Source: Pigmentiphaga aceris (lineage in GTDB: Bacteria > Pseudomonadota > Gammaproteobacteria > Burkholderiales > Burkholderiaceae_B). From it: a DNA stretch of 64,000 nt. This document shows positions 7,424 to 18,232 of the stretch, in pieces (positions within the stretch are counted from its first letter, which is position 1; each line of letters starts with the position of its first letter). The translations under genes were made by a program, and so were the position numbers. The stretch lies in contig NZ_CP043046.1 of the NCBI RefSeq assembly GCF_008119665.1, forward strand, positions 4,340,001-4,404,000. The letters are read 5' to 3'. The notes beneath the pieces were generated by a model, which did not search any database, had not been told where the DNA came from, and saw nothing but the letters and a program-made list of their open reading frames with translations.

Positions 7424-10183
7424 TCAGCCCTTGCCGACCGCCTCAAACACCAACCCAATCACTGCGTCATACACGGCCCAAACCACCTTGCCATCCGCCC
7501 GTACGGTTTCGGCTTGCCAGCGTCCGTCCGCAGCCACCAGCGGCAACAACAACGCAGGTGCTTCCAGCAATCGATGCCGTGCTCTCAGCGCATCGATCTG
7601 CGTACCAAAGCGCTGACTCCACGCCGGCGACAAGGCCTCAATATGGCGAGCGTCAACCGTCACGGCGGACTGCTCCCATGCAAAGGCTCCGTCATTACGC
7701 CAAGCCTGTAGTTCCGACCCAGTATCCCGGCACAGAAAAATCTTCACCGTTGCTTCACCCAATCGCGTGGGTACCTGGGTGTCTTCATACCAGTGGTGAC
7801 TGCTTTCCACGCAGTACCCGTTTTCCATGCGCAGCGCGTTGAAGCGTGCCTGCGCACCTTCGGCCATCACGACGCCCATGTAGGCCGACGTGGCTTTTTG
7901 CAGGGCGTCTGGTATTTCTTCCGCAGCATCGCCATAGACCGCTTCGACCAAAGTCCGAACCCCGCCGATCTGCCCTGGCTCGCCAGGACTGACAATCCGC
8001 CCTGCATTCACCAATGCACGCTGCGTAAGCCACAGGTTGCCGACATTGGGGTACACGTATCGCCCGCGTGGAAAGGTCAGCGAATACCAGTCTTGCCTTG
8101 GTGTCGTTGTCCACACCGGAGCCAGAATGTGCAACACAGGTTCAGGGCGCTGTTCATGGGCAGACGGTTCACCATCTGCTGCTCGCGTGTGACGATGCAA
8201 GCGCCCTGCTCGCTGGATCAGCAGGTCGATAGGCGCAAGGTCTGAGATGAGCACATCAAAATCGAGATCCAGCGATTGTTCGACAACCTGCGTTGCCACC
8301 AACACCTGCGATCTGCGCATTGCTGCGGTGGACGTTTTGCCGAAACGTGCTAGCACGCTGTCTTCGATGTCCAGACGGTCACCCATCGCATATCGGCTGT
8401 GGAACAAAGTCAGCGTAGACGCATGCATGTCGCTGCTCAGTTTTGCGTAGGCTGCGCGTGCGTCGCCAACCGTGTTCCGTATCCAGCAAACGCTTTTGCC
8501 TGCCGCCGCCTGTTCCCGAATCAAGGTGATCACCGCATCTTCGTCATGCAAGCAACGCACTGCTACCTGTCGCACCAGAGACGAACGCGTTTCGCATGCG
8601 TAGGTCTGTGTGGTGTCGTGAACATGCGTGACCAGCGGGTAACGCAGGTCTGCCGCAAGCGGTTCGCCTTGGTTGCCTTTGCCCGCCTGGAATGCTTGCA
8701 CCAGTTCTGCCCGCATGTCGTTAGCCAAGGTCGCCGACAGCAAGATTGCAGAGCCGCCCTGGCTGGCATGCGCGGCCAACAACTTGGCAAGCAAGGCACG
8801 CATGTAGGGATCGTAGGCATGCACTTCGTCAACCAGCAATACCTTGCTTGCGAGGCCCAACAGCCGCAGTGACTGATGCCGAACGGGCAGCACAGACAAC
8901 AGGGCCTGGTCCAGCGTGCCGACGCCAACGTGCGCCAGCAAGGACTTCTTGCGACTATCGGCCAACCAGGCAGCGCACTGACTGCTTGCGCTGGTGTCGT
9001 CATGCCGATAGTCGGCGTCACCTGACTGCGCGTGCGCATACAGCACACTTTCTCGGAAGGCATCCACCAACTGCCTGGCACCATGCGCGAGCACCAATGA
9101 AGGAGACGCGTCGTCTTCGTACAGGCGTCGATATACCGACCCGACGCGCTGGTACATCTGGTTGGCGGTTGCCATTGTGGGCAGCCCAAAATACAGGCCG
9201 TGCGCAAGATTGGCCGACATCAGGCGATACGCCAGCATCAACGCGGCTTCGGTTTTTCCAGCGCCGGTGACGTCTTCAAGCAAGAACAATTGCGGGCCTG
9301 AACCGAGTGGCATCGTCGCCGCCAACTGCTGCAAAGGCGTGGGTGAAGCAAGGTAATCGAAGAGCTTGAAAGGACTGCTCCAATCGCGGATTGGCTCGGC
9401 ACCGACACCCGCAGCCTGAACGACTTTTTTGGCAACGGGCAATGCCGTGCGGTCCCAGTACTCGTCCAGCGCGACTGGCTGCGACTGATATGCAAACGCC
9501 CGCTGGTCAGACCCCAACCAATCTGCCAACACGGCAGTCCCCGCCAGCCGCCACGCATGCTTTTTCAGAACCACCAACGATGCTTCGTCAGGCGTTGGAA
9601 TGTCTGTGCGGATAAGCAGCCTTGCCGCCTCGACGTAGAACGCACGCGCGGCATCGATATCTGCGGTGCAGAAAAAATCGTCAGGGTCCAACGCCCACGC
9701 ACCACTTGTGCTTGTCTCTTTAGGCGGCACACCGTGGTGACCAGTGCAGATGCGCGCCCAATCTGCCCAGAAATAATCGTCAGGATTGGGAAGCGGCTGG
9801 CCATCGAAATCTTGCGCCAGATAGTCGCGCCACAGCAGCCAACCCAAGGTGTCGTGTCGTTCGTCATAGCGCTTGGACGCGACGACAGGCACCAAGTCAG
9901 CAGACATGCCGGGGACGAGCCGCTGAAAAGCGCGCGCGAATTTTCCGAGGTCGTGGATGGCCAGGAAAAACCGGTGTAGCGCTGCGACGGTTTTCAGCGG
10001 CCAGCCCAAGTCTTGGGCAAAGTCGTGCAGGGAGAAAGCAGGCAGATCAACGATGCGACTTCCCGCAGCGGCAACTTCCAGCGAGTGATAGGCCAGCAGG
10101 TGATAACGGGACGAATCCGACTGGGAGACGGGCATGGCCTTGCCCCAGTAGGCGTAGTAGGAAGGTCTTGGGGGAGCGGTCAC
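7424..10183 (-). CDS. cas3: CRISPR-associated nuclease/helicase Cas3 (type I-E)
   Basis: Full-length 919-aa Cas3, the nuclease-helicase recruited by Cascade to unwind and degrade target DNA. The N-terminal HD nuclease domain shows His33 (YHSLEV) and His77-Asp78 (AIHDLGK), then GHHGVPP near 149-154. The SF2 helicase follows: Walker A EDVTGAGKTEAAL at about 303-315, LLVDEVHAYD (DEVH box), LLSATLA, and VVEQSLDLDFDVLI with IQRAGRLHRH. The start is a GTG at 10183, preceded on its strand by AAGG at a spacing of 7. It is unusual in lying apart from the other cas genes, between the two arrays, downstream of array 2. The 95 bp between its start and the old end of array 2 contains an inverted repeat TCGAAT/ATTCGA (10253-10269). 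It may have its own promoter there or be read through from the array. Confidence 0.97.
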   Translation of the reverse strand: MTAPPRPSYYAYWGKAMPVSQSDSSRYHLLAYHSLEVAAAGSRIVDLPAFSLHDFAQDLGWPLKTVAALHRFFLAIHDLGKFARAFQRLVPGMSADLVPVVASKRYDERHDTLGWLLWRDYLAQDFDGQPLPNPDDYFWADWARICTGHHGVPPKETSTSGAWALDPDDFFCTADIDAARAFYVEAARLLIRTDIPTPDEASLVVLKKHAWRLAGTAVLADWLGSDQRAFAYQSQPVALDEYWDRTALPVAKKVVQAAGVGAEPIRDWSSPFKLFDYLASPTPLQQLAATMPLGSGPQLFLLEDVTGAGKTEAALMLAYRLMSANLAHGLYFGLPTMATANQMYQRVGSVYRRLYEDDASPSLVLAHGARQLVDAFRESVLYAHAQSGDADYRHDDTSASSQCAAWLADSRKKSLLAHVGVGTLDQALLSVLPVRHQSLRLLGLASKVLLVDEVHAYDPYMRALLAKLLAAHASQGGSAILLSATLANDMRAELVQAFQAGKGNQGEPLAADLRYPLVTHVHDTTQTYACETRSSLVRQVAVRCLHDEDAVITLIREQAAAGKSVCWIRNTVGDARAAYAKLSSDMHASTLTLFHSRYAMGDRLDIEDSVLARFGKTSTAAMRRSQVLVATQVVEQSLDLDFDVLISDLAPIDLLIQRAGRLHRHTRAADGEPSAHEQRPEPVLHILAPVWTTTPRQDWYSLTFPRGRYVYPNVGNLWLTQRALVNAGRIVSPGEPGQIGGVRTLVEAVYGDAAEEIPDALQKATSAYMGVVMAEGAQARFNALRMENGYCVESSHHWYEDTQVPTRLGEATVKIFLCRDTGSELQAWRNDGAFAWEQSAVTVDARHIEALSPAWSQRFGTQIDALRARHRLLEAPALLLPLVAADGRWQAETVRADGKVVWAVYDAVIGLVFEAVGKG

Positions 10184-10278
10184 CGTTTGGCCTTGGAGGG
10201 AAATTTTTGACGTTGAGTTTGCTGTGATTTGATGGGAGGCGAAAACGAAAAATCGAATTACGTATTCGAGAATGGACG

Positions 10279-12260
10279 TAGCTCATCCCCGCATGTGTGG
10301 GGAACAAATATAGATGGCAATCGCAGCGCCAATCTAGGCGGTTCATCCCCGCATGCGAGGGGAACGCTCGAACGTGACGCTCTCGGCGTTGGAGATGTAT
10401 AGTTCATCCCCGCTCACGCGGGGAACACTCAGCCTGCGCCGTGGCGTAGTCGGACCATTGCGGTTCATCCCCGCTCGCGCGGGGAACACGATGACATCAC
10501 GGTCGCTGCACTGCGCGCGGCCGGTTCATCCCCGCTCACGCGGGGAACACAAGGTCGTTCTAGTCCACCTTGTTTCGGCCTACGGTTCATCCTCGCCTGC
10601 GCGGGGAACACCGACGGATGTAGCCAGCGCGTGCGCGCAATCCCGGTTCATCCCCGCCTGCGCGGGGAACACCAATTGCAGCCCGTAGCGATGCCTGGGC
10701 AGATCGGTTCATCCCCGCATACGCGGGGAACACGACAACGCCGTGGCCTGCACGCCGTCGACCAACGGTTCATTCCCGCATGCGCGGGGAACACGGCCGA
10801 AGTTCTCTGCGTACTGGTCACGAATGCGGTTCATCCTCGCTCGCGCGGGGAACACTACGCGGAACAAATCCGGGCCGAGCAGAAGAGCGGTTCATCCCCG
10901 CTCGCGCGGGGAACACTTGGACCACCAGAAACCCTGGTCGAGATCGACCGGTTCATCCCCGCTCGCGCGGGGAACACACCAGACGAATCGCCGCGGCTGC
11001 ATCTCCGGCCGGTTCATCCCCGCTCGCGCGGGGAACACTCTTCCAACGGGCGAAAAGCAAGTCCCGCTCGCGGTTCATCCCCGCTCGCGCGGGGAACACG
11101 TCTCTGCTTGGCGTGGCCCCGCGCATCCTGGTGGTTCATCCCCGCTCGCGCGGGGAACACCGTTTGGTGTCGTTGCGCAGCCGAGCCAAGCGCGGTTCAT
11201 CCCCGCTCGCGCGGGGAACACGGGTGTAGAGGTGCGCACCAAGACCAACGAATCGGTTCATCCCCGCTCGCGCGGGGAACACTTTTCCGTTCACCTTGAG
11301 CCACTGGGGGATATACGGTTCATCCCCGCTCGCGCGGGGAACACCGTATGTGTTCTTTTGCTCATTCCTCATCTCCCGGTTCATCCCCGCTCGCGCGGGG
11401 AACACGCGCGCGGGTCAAGGGCGATGCGTAGAAGTGGCGGTTCATCCCCGCTCGCGCGGGGAACACGCCAAGTGGAACGCCTCCCGCAGCTGAACATCCG
11501 GTTCATCCCCGCTCGCGCGGGGAACACGACAGGTACGAGCGCACGGCGTGGTCGAGTTCCGGTTCATCCCCGCTCGCGCGGGGAACACGCGACAGTGACC
11601 GATGCGCCGGCACTGCCAAGCGGTTCATCCCCGCTCGCGCGGGGAACACGGCTCCTACGCGGGGTGGGTATTCGTGGCTCACGGTTCATCCCCGCTCGCG
11701 CGGGGAACACGAGAAAAAACGGGAGTCCAGCCAATGAAGACACGGTTCATCCCCGCTCGCGCGGGGAACACATCCTAGCTGGGCTGCAAGTTGCAACCCA
11801 GCACGGTTCATCCCCGCTCGCGCGGGGAACACGACGCTGAGGAAGCTCAGCATGTAGTAGCCAACGGTTCATCCCCGCTCGCGCGGGGAACACGGCGGCT
11901 CCTCGGGTCGAGGCAGGAAGTTTTCCGGTTCATCCCCGCTCGCGCGGGGAACACTCAAGGCACCGTGCCTGCCAATCACGGACCGGCGGTTCATCCCCGC
12001 TCGCGCGGGGAACACGTGCAAGAAAGCGAAGGAATGTGTGCCTACGCCGGTTCATCCCCGCTCGCGCGGGGAACACTCTTGAATGGCTTTCGGGTTAGCC
12101 TTTACCTGCGGTTCATCCCCGCTCGCGCGGGGAACACTCAATCGGAAGACGCCCACGCCAGCATGAACCCCGGTTCATCCCCGCTCGCGCGGGGAACACC
12201 CGCCCAGCCCGGACTCATTGAATTCGTAAAGCGGTTCATCCCCGCTCGCGCGGGGAACAC
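10279..12260 (-). CRISPR. CRISPR array 2, type I-E, 33 repeats / 32 spacers
   Basis: Same repeat family and orientation as array 1. Repeat starts run from 10279 to 12232, with period 61 except 60 after the first copy and 62 before 11316 and 12171 (33-nt spacers). The stem CCCCGC/GCGGGG is constant and the loop varies. The first ten copies are heterogeneous: for example a changed stem at 10279 and 10339, loop CTGC at 10583 and 10644, loop ATAC at 10705, and a CCTC change at 10583 and 10827. From 10888 to 12232 nearly all copies have loop TCGC (11132 starts with T). The leader is on the right at 12261, so the newest spacer is 12200-12231 and transcription is leftward towards cas3. Confidence 0.99.
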
Positions 12261-12319
12261 ACTTAGCCTACATCCTTGTTTTTAAAGAGAAAAAACCACC
12301 CTCAAAATTCCACCAACTT
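12261..12319 (-). promoter_or_regulatory. Leader of CRISPR array 2
   Basis: AT-rich block between the last repeat and the cas2 stop codon, near-identical to the leader of array 1 (ACTTAGCCTACATC, then TTGTTTTTAAAGAG). The similarity continues a few bases into the end of cas2 (TTTCAGGCG here, TTTCCAGGCAG in leader 1). It should contain the integration signal and the leftward array promoter. Confidence 0.85.
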
Positions 12320-13541
<1,222 letters not shown>

Positions 13542-13545
<4 letters not shown>

Positions 13546-14219
13546 GAGACGCGCTTGACCAATAACAGCCCGCAGCCAAACGCCCGCGCGTGTCCTACCC
13601 CACCCACCAATTTGGCTGCCAGGCGTGCTGGGTCTGTCACTTGCGCCAGGCCCTGGTAGTCAAACGACGAGAACTCGATGCTGCGTTTTTTGTGGTGCAG
13701 CCTGTGCTGGGTATAAGCGGTCGTCAGAACACTTTCTTCCTGAAATTCGAGCCCCCAGTCTTCCCCGCGCGATGACAGCCAGGCAAGCGACCGTTCGGTG
13801 ATCAAGTCATTTCGCGATGCTTCCGGCAGGCTGGCACCTTGGCGCTTTGCTTCCATCAGGACGTCGTGCCGTCGTGACTTGCCACCCGCCGCATCGCGGC
13901 GGGCAACGGTGGGATTGGCGCGCAGGTCGAAACGGACCCAGTCGCCGGACTCGAAGACGGGTGCGTAGGGCTTGGACTGCACGGCCAGCAGCCCAGCTTC
14001 CGCGATGGGGGCGCGCGCAGACACCACGTAATAGAAGGCTTTGCCGCGTGCATCCAGTTCGCGTCGGAACAGGAAGTCACGCTGTTCGTTATCGCCAGGG
14101 AACAAGCGCCATACCAAGGCGTGATCGCGGTAGGCATCGCCATGCCTGCTGAGTGACGCCAGCAGCGCCATGTCGAGTGGACGGTCCAACAATTGAGCAC
14201 GCGAGAAATAGTGGCTCAT
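13542..14219 (-). CDS. cas6e: CRISPR RNA endonuclease Cas6e/CasE
   Basis: 225-aa Cas6e. It cuts pre-crRNA at the foot of the repeat hairpin and stays bound to the 3' hairpin in Cascade. It begins MSHYFSRAQLLDRP; His26 (LSRHGDAYRDH) is a plausible catalytic histidine by family position. The C-terminal glycine-rich segment GGVGHARAFGCGLLLVKRV is typical of RAMP proteins. It overlaps cas5e by 4 nt (ATGA, 14216-14219) and cas1 by GTGA. The sequence elements it must recognise are the array stems and, if the guide at 18366 is real, the altered stem CTCTTG/CAAGAG. Confidence 0.96.
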
Positions 14220-14983
14220 CGGGATTCCTCTGCCGCCAGAAATACCGATTCCTGGCGAGGCGCAAACTGCCAGCGTAGCCGCGACAAGGGCTGGTCATGG
14301 CGATCTGTGTGGAAGCTTGCTTCCATGCCCGCGTCCATGCCGGATTCCCAGTAATAGCGCGCTGCGGAAAGTCTGAAGCCGATGCGATCTTCACGCGTGG
14401 GCCACGCGTGTTCGCCTGTCGTGTTCAACAAGGAAAAAAGGGAATATTGAGGCGTGTCATCCAGCGCGCTGCGCAGCGTGACACCACCTACCTGTTGGGG
14501 CGACAAGGGAACGGCCAAGGGGCAGGATTTTCTTCCCAGATAAAGCGGAAACACGGGGTGACGCAAGGCGTGGTCAAGTGCCGACAAACTGGCCGGTGCA
14601 CCAGACAATGCCTCTACCGCAACCAATGCAATGCTGTCGCAGCGATATTCACGAGCTGACAGCAAGGTGCCCACGCGCGTCGGGTCAGCCAGTTCCTGGC
14701 GGCGCGTGCGGTAGCGGATTTTTCGCTGCTGTTCGGGTGCTTGAATGGTGTGGTAGTCGCGCAGCGGCGTGCCTACGCTGACCAGCTTCACCCCAAAGCG
14801 ATACCCGGCGATGAGCGTGGCTTGGCCGGTGTCGTCATCGCGTTTGATGCCAAGCGCGGCCCCCAGCAGCCCGATCAGCGCCGACTTGGACGGATGCACG
14901 GCGGAATGCCGCGACTCGCCTACCGCGATTTCCCCCCAGCTTGCCAGTGGCCCGTACAGGCGCATTACAAGATAGTCGGCCAT
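14216..14983 (-). CDS. cas5e: Cascade subunit Cas5e/CasD
   Basis: 255-aa Cas5e, the RAMP protein that holds the 5' handle of the crRNA at the foot of Cascade. The start MADYLVMRLYGPLASWG and the following HPSKSALIGLLGAALG are diagnostic. It is the fourth gene of the operon, 4 nt behind cas7e, and its stop overlaps the cas6e start. The 8-nt handle it should bind is ATGAACCG in RNA form, shared by both arrays and by the guide-like element at 18387. Confidence 0.96.
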   Translation of the reverse strand: MADYLVMRLYGPLASWGEIAVGESRHSAVHPSKSALIGLLGAALGIKRDDDTGQATLIAGYRFGVKLVSVGTPLRDYHTIQAPEQQRKIRYRTRRQELADPTRVGTLLSAREYRCDSIALVAVEALSGAPASLSALDHALRHPVFPLYLGRKSCPLAVPLSPQQVGGVTLRSALDDTPQYSLFSLLNTTGEHAWPTREDRIGFRLSAARYYWESGMDAGMEASFHTDRHDQPLSRLRWQFAPRQESVFLAAEESR

Positions 14984-14987
14984 GCGT

Positions 14988-16022
14988 TCATTCCGTTGCG
15001 ACGAAGTCGATCAGTGCAGCAAGCGTTCCTTTGCCCGCCAGCACATCGATGTCCAGATGCGCATCCGAACACGCGCCATAGACCTTGTCCATGTTGTTGC
15101 GCACGGTGGTCAGCGCGTCGATGGCGTCCTTTGCATAGTCGATGCCCGTCACGGGTTTGACGAAGGCCAAGGACAGCGAGCGCGGTTGCTGGCTGCCCTT
15201 TTCCGCCAGAACATAGTGCGCGCGAGCGCGGCTGGCAAAGCTGTTCTGTTTGCCAGTGGGGCCAACGGTAGCGGCGGCTTCGGTCAGTGCGCCCAGGGCT
15301 TGCTTGGTCAGGGTTTCATCACCGCCAAGATTCTCTTTCAGGCGGTCACGGTCGATGCAGATGTACTGGTAGAACACGGCGGCGGCAAAGCCGGCTTCGC
15401 CAACGTGACCGGCACCGGAATCATCGTTGTTCAGATCATCAACCGCGGTGAAGTAATCGTCTTCGACCACAGATGCATGTACGCCGATGGCGTGCGCTAC
15501 TTGCACGGCAGCTTCTGCGTTGAATTGGTTTTTGCCGGCCAGCATGCGGCCAAACATAGCGATATCGACGGCATGTTGAACGTGCAGCAGGCCTTTTAGC
15601 TCCGACTCGGTCGGCGCACGTTTGTCGGCAATGACGTTGGCAATCAATTGATTCAGTGACGCCCGTTCTTCAGGGGCGACATGAACGAGTTGCTCGATAT
15701 CGAGCGGGCTTTCTTTCTTGGTCGTACCGTACACGCTGGCGATTTGGGACGCCCATTCAGTAGCCTGCTTTTCAGCAATACCCGCCTTTAAAAATGCCTC
15801 ATAGGCTTCGCGTCCCAAACGCTTGGTGCGCGTGCCAATGTTGCCTGCCAAGTGTTGTTGAAAAATCTCTGAGGTACGCCATGCGCGCTTCAGGCTCTGC
15901 GAAGAAATACGAAGCCGTTCAACACCACCCACGCGTGCTGTTTTGGGATTGCCCGTGTCATCGCGATTGAGGTTGGCCGGCGGATAAGAGGTCAACAGGT
16001 GCAACTGAACGAAGCGGGTCAT
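14988..16022 (-). CDS. cas7e: Cascade backbone subunit Cas7e/CasC
   Basis: 344-aa Cas7e, present in six copies along the spacer in canonical Cascade. It begins MTRFVQLHLLTSYPPANLNRD (read as MTRFVQLHLL and TSYPPANLNRD) and contains KTARVGGVERLRISSQSLKRAWR, a signature of the CT1975 family. The start ATG overlaps the cse2 stop (16019-16022). Length and motif order are normal. Confidence 0.96.
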   Translation of the reverse strand: MTRFVQLHLLTSYPPANLNRDDTGNPKTARVGGVERLRISSQSLKRAWRTSEIFQQHLAGNIGTRTKRLGREAYEAFLKAGIAEKQATEWASQIASVYGTTKKESPLDIEQLVHVAPEERASLNQLIANVIADKRAPTESELKGLLHVQHAVDIAMFGRMLAGKNQFNAEAAVQVAHAIGVHASVVEDDYFTAVDDLNNDDSGAGHVGEAGFAAAVFYQYICIDRDRLKENLGGDETLTKQALGALTEAAATVGPTGKQNSFASRARAHYVLAEKGSQQPRSLSLAFVKPVTGIDYAKDAIDALTTVRNNMDKVYGACSDAHLDIDVLAGKGTLAALIDFVATE

Positions 16023-16645
16023 GAGCGGATCTCGGCAGAAGTGGATTCAATGGATTTTTCAACGACAGCGCGGTCACGCGCAGGCAGGTAGTAATCGCGC
16101 GCCCAGCGCGACTTCAGCTTGTGATTGGGGTCTTGTACGGGTTGACGCTGTTCAACGCACCAGGCGATCACATCGTTGGCAAGCGCCACCACATCGGCCT
16201 TGTTTCCAGCAAGCTGGATGGCGCGCTTCAACTGGCGATAGAAGTCGTCGACGTCGCTGGTACGCATCAAGCGCAAAAATCTCAGCTCGCTCAGTTTGGC
16301 GTCATCACCGCCTAGCTGGGCGGCAAGGCTGCGGCCATCACGCACGTCATCCCTAACGGCAGCGACCGCACCGGCAACCAGGGCAACTGCGGCGTAGTCG
16401 TCCGCAAAATGTTTGAACTGCTTGTCGGCTTCGATCTTCATCAGCCCGGATGCCAGGCGATTGGTAGACGCTTCGACAATCAGTTCGTCAACACCAGCAC
16501 AGCGTTTGAGTGCTGCCCTGGCCCCGCGCCCCAAGCCCAGCAGCCCTGGGTGGATAGCCGGTGAACCTTGCTCTTGCGGATGTATGGCCGCCCACCACGC
16601 GCGAACCCAGCTCGCCTGGGCGTCATTCAGATATCGGTGCTTCAC
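16019..16645 (-). CDS. cse2: Cascade small subunit Cse2/CasB
   Basis: 208-aa small helical subunit, two copies per Cascade, stabilising the R-loop. The GTG at 16645 was taken as start because it overlaps the cas8e stop in a GTGA tetranucleotide; the frame is open further upstream inside cas8e. Segments such as LRFLRLMRTSDVDDFYRQLKRAIQLA and a final RWARDYYLPA fit the CasB family. Confidence 0.93.
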   Translation of the reverse strand: MKHRYLNDAQASWVRAWWAAIHPQEQGSPAIHPGLLGLGRGARAALKRCAGVDELIVEASTNRLASGLMKIEADKQFKHFADDYAAVALVAGAVAAVRDDVRDGRSLAAQLGGDDAKLSELRFLRLMRTSDVDDFYRQLKRAIQLAGNKADVVALANDVIAWCVEQRQPVQDPNHKLKSRWARDYYLPARDRAVVEKSIESTSAEIRS

Positions 16646-18207
16646 ACAGCTTCCTTCAGATGGGTGTTGACGATGTCCCGAAGCGGTTTCATGGCCTTGC
16701 TGGCGTGCAGCCACTTCACCAGGTCTGCACGTGCCTGAATCACGCGCCGCATGTTCGTATCTTCGATAGGCGCGGTTTGCACCCATTGGTCGAACAGGCC
16801 AAGCGCATGCTTGCGGGTGTCCCGAAGCCAGCGTTGATACGGTTCGGCCAGCATCGCTTCGTTGTCGAAATCGACTTGCGACAGTTGTTCCAGCAAAGCG
16901 TAGAAATGGGGTTCTGATTGCTGCCAGAAGCTCAGGGGAACGGCAGCGTCACTGGCCACATCCCCAGGGCGGTTGAAGCGTGCGGCTTTGACGTATTTGC
17001 CCAGCAGGCTGGCAGACTCGGACGCGACATCGATAGCCAGGCGGGCGGCTTTGGCGAAGTGACGCAGTTGCCATTCGGATTCGATGTTGTGGAATGGCAA
17101 GGTGCTGTCATACCAGCAGCGAGCCTTCATGTTGTCCATGTCGTAGCCGAAGCACCACAGCTTCACAGGCAGCTTTCCCTGTTTGCTGTTCATGTGCTCT
17201 ACCACCCGGGCGGCCTTGGGTTTGGCATCGTCGCTGCCGATCGCCAAGCCCAACCAATGCCGATAACCGATACCGCCCTTCTGACCCTTGATCGACAAGG
17301 GCAGCGTCTTGGGATCAAAGCTGTAGGGCGTCAGCGGGTGCACCCAGTGGCCGTTGTAATTGGTGCCGTAGTTGCGGGTACGGTACTGCGTCAGCAGCGT
17401 TTCACTGTGCTGTCCACACAAGTCGCAATGGCCTGTTTGCACGTTTGCGAAATCCAGCCGAATGCGGCGTGGCGTGCTCCAGTAGGCCTGTAGCGGATGG
17501 ACGTTTTCAGGTGTGGTGTCGCCCACGCCTTTTGGGTCGCTGGTACGGGTCGGCCCCATCCAGGGCAGGACGGAAGACAAGTCTGCAAGCTCGGGGTACC
17601 CCAGCCAATCTTTGGGGATCACATTCAGCCAGAGTTTCTGCCAAAGCGTGGCGGCAGGGTTGCGAGGCATCAGCAAAGTCGTCAGCGGCCCGCCGCCACG
17701 CACCGACACGCGGTGCCCTGCTCCACCAGACGGCGCGTTGATCTGCAAAGTGAACAAGGCCGTTGCGGCGCATGTGGGACACATTCCGTTCACTGCGCCC
17801 CGGTGGACAAAGTGATCGAGATTTTTCTTGGTGGTGTTTTCGCCGGGTGACTCGATCAGCAGCGCAGCGATGGGGGATGCTTCGCTGTCGCTCAGCAGGT
17901 CGACATCCTGCATGAATGCAGGTTTGTCGGTGTCGAGTTCGAAGGCGTGCAGATAGGGTTCGAAGGCGGCTTTCAGCTGCGCTTCGGTGGGGGGTGCGTC
18001 CCAGTACTTTTTCCAGTCGCTAAGCTTTGCGGGTGCGAAGCTGAGTTGAAGGACGCCGATCAGATATTGAAATAGTGCCGCGCGGAAATCTGGTCTTGGT
18101 GAGATCAAGTCATAAATGTCAGGCCGCCATACATCTACGGCACGAATACGACATTCATCACCGTCACGGGTACGTACATCAAGGAATGGATCACATAGCG
18201 TGTTCAT
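16642..18207 (-). CDS. cas8e: Cascade large subunit Cas8e/Cse1/CasA
   Basis: 521-aa large subunit that reads the PAM and recruits Cas3. The start is ATG 18207; a TTG 15 nt upstream is possible but less likely. A zinc-binding pair is visible: CPTC near residue 145 and CDLC near residue 265. The N-terminus NTLCDPFLDVRTRDG is typical, and the C-terminal four-helix bundle region follows. It is the first gene of the seven-gene leftward operon. Its 5' flank at 18236-18250 carries an AAG PAM followed by 12 nt that match the pseudo-spacer of the guide-like element at 18366, so Cascade may control its own synthesis. Confidence 0.96.
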   Translation of the reverse strand: MNTLCDPFLDVRTRDGDECRIRAVDVWRPDIYDLISPRPDFRAALFQYLIGVLQLSFAPAKLSDWKKYWDAPPTEAQLKAAFEPYLHAFELDTDKPAFMQDVDLLSDSEASPIAALLIESPGENTTKKNLDHFVHRGAVNGMCPTCAATALFTLQINAPSGGAGHRVSVRGGGPLTTLLMPRNPAATLWQKLWLNVIPKDWLGYPELADLSSVLPWMGPTRTSDPKGVGDTTPENVHPLQAYWSTPRRIRLDFANVQTGHCDLCGQHSETLLTQYRTRNYGTNYNGHWVHPLTPYSFDPKTLPLSIKGQKGGIGYRHWLGLAIGSDDAKPKAARVVEHMNSKQGKLPVKLWCFGYDMDNMKARCWYDSTLPFHNIESEWQLRHFAKAARLAIDVASESASLLGKYVKAARFNRPGDVASDAAVPLSFWQQSEPHFYALLEQLSQVDFDNEAMLAEPYQRWLRDTRKHALGLFDQWVQTAPIEDTNMRRVIQARADLVKWLHASKAMKPLRDIVNTHLKEAV

Positions 18208-18232
18208 CTCACCCTCAAGCAAAACATCAAGT

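Noticed and set aside
10353..12285. Plus-strand open frames up to 365 codons over CRISPR array 2
   Set aside because: Same reason: periodic peptides such as GSSPLARGT come from the repeat; 61-nt period shifts the frame in turn.
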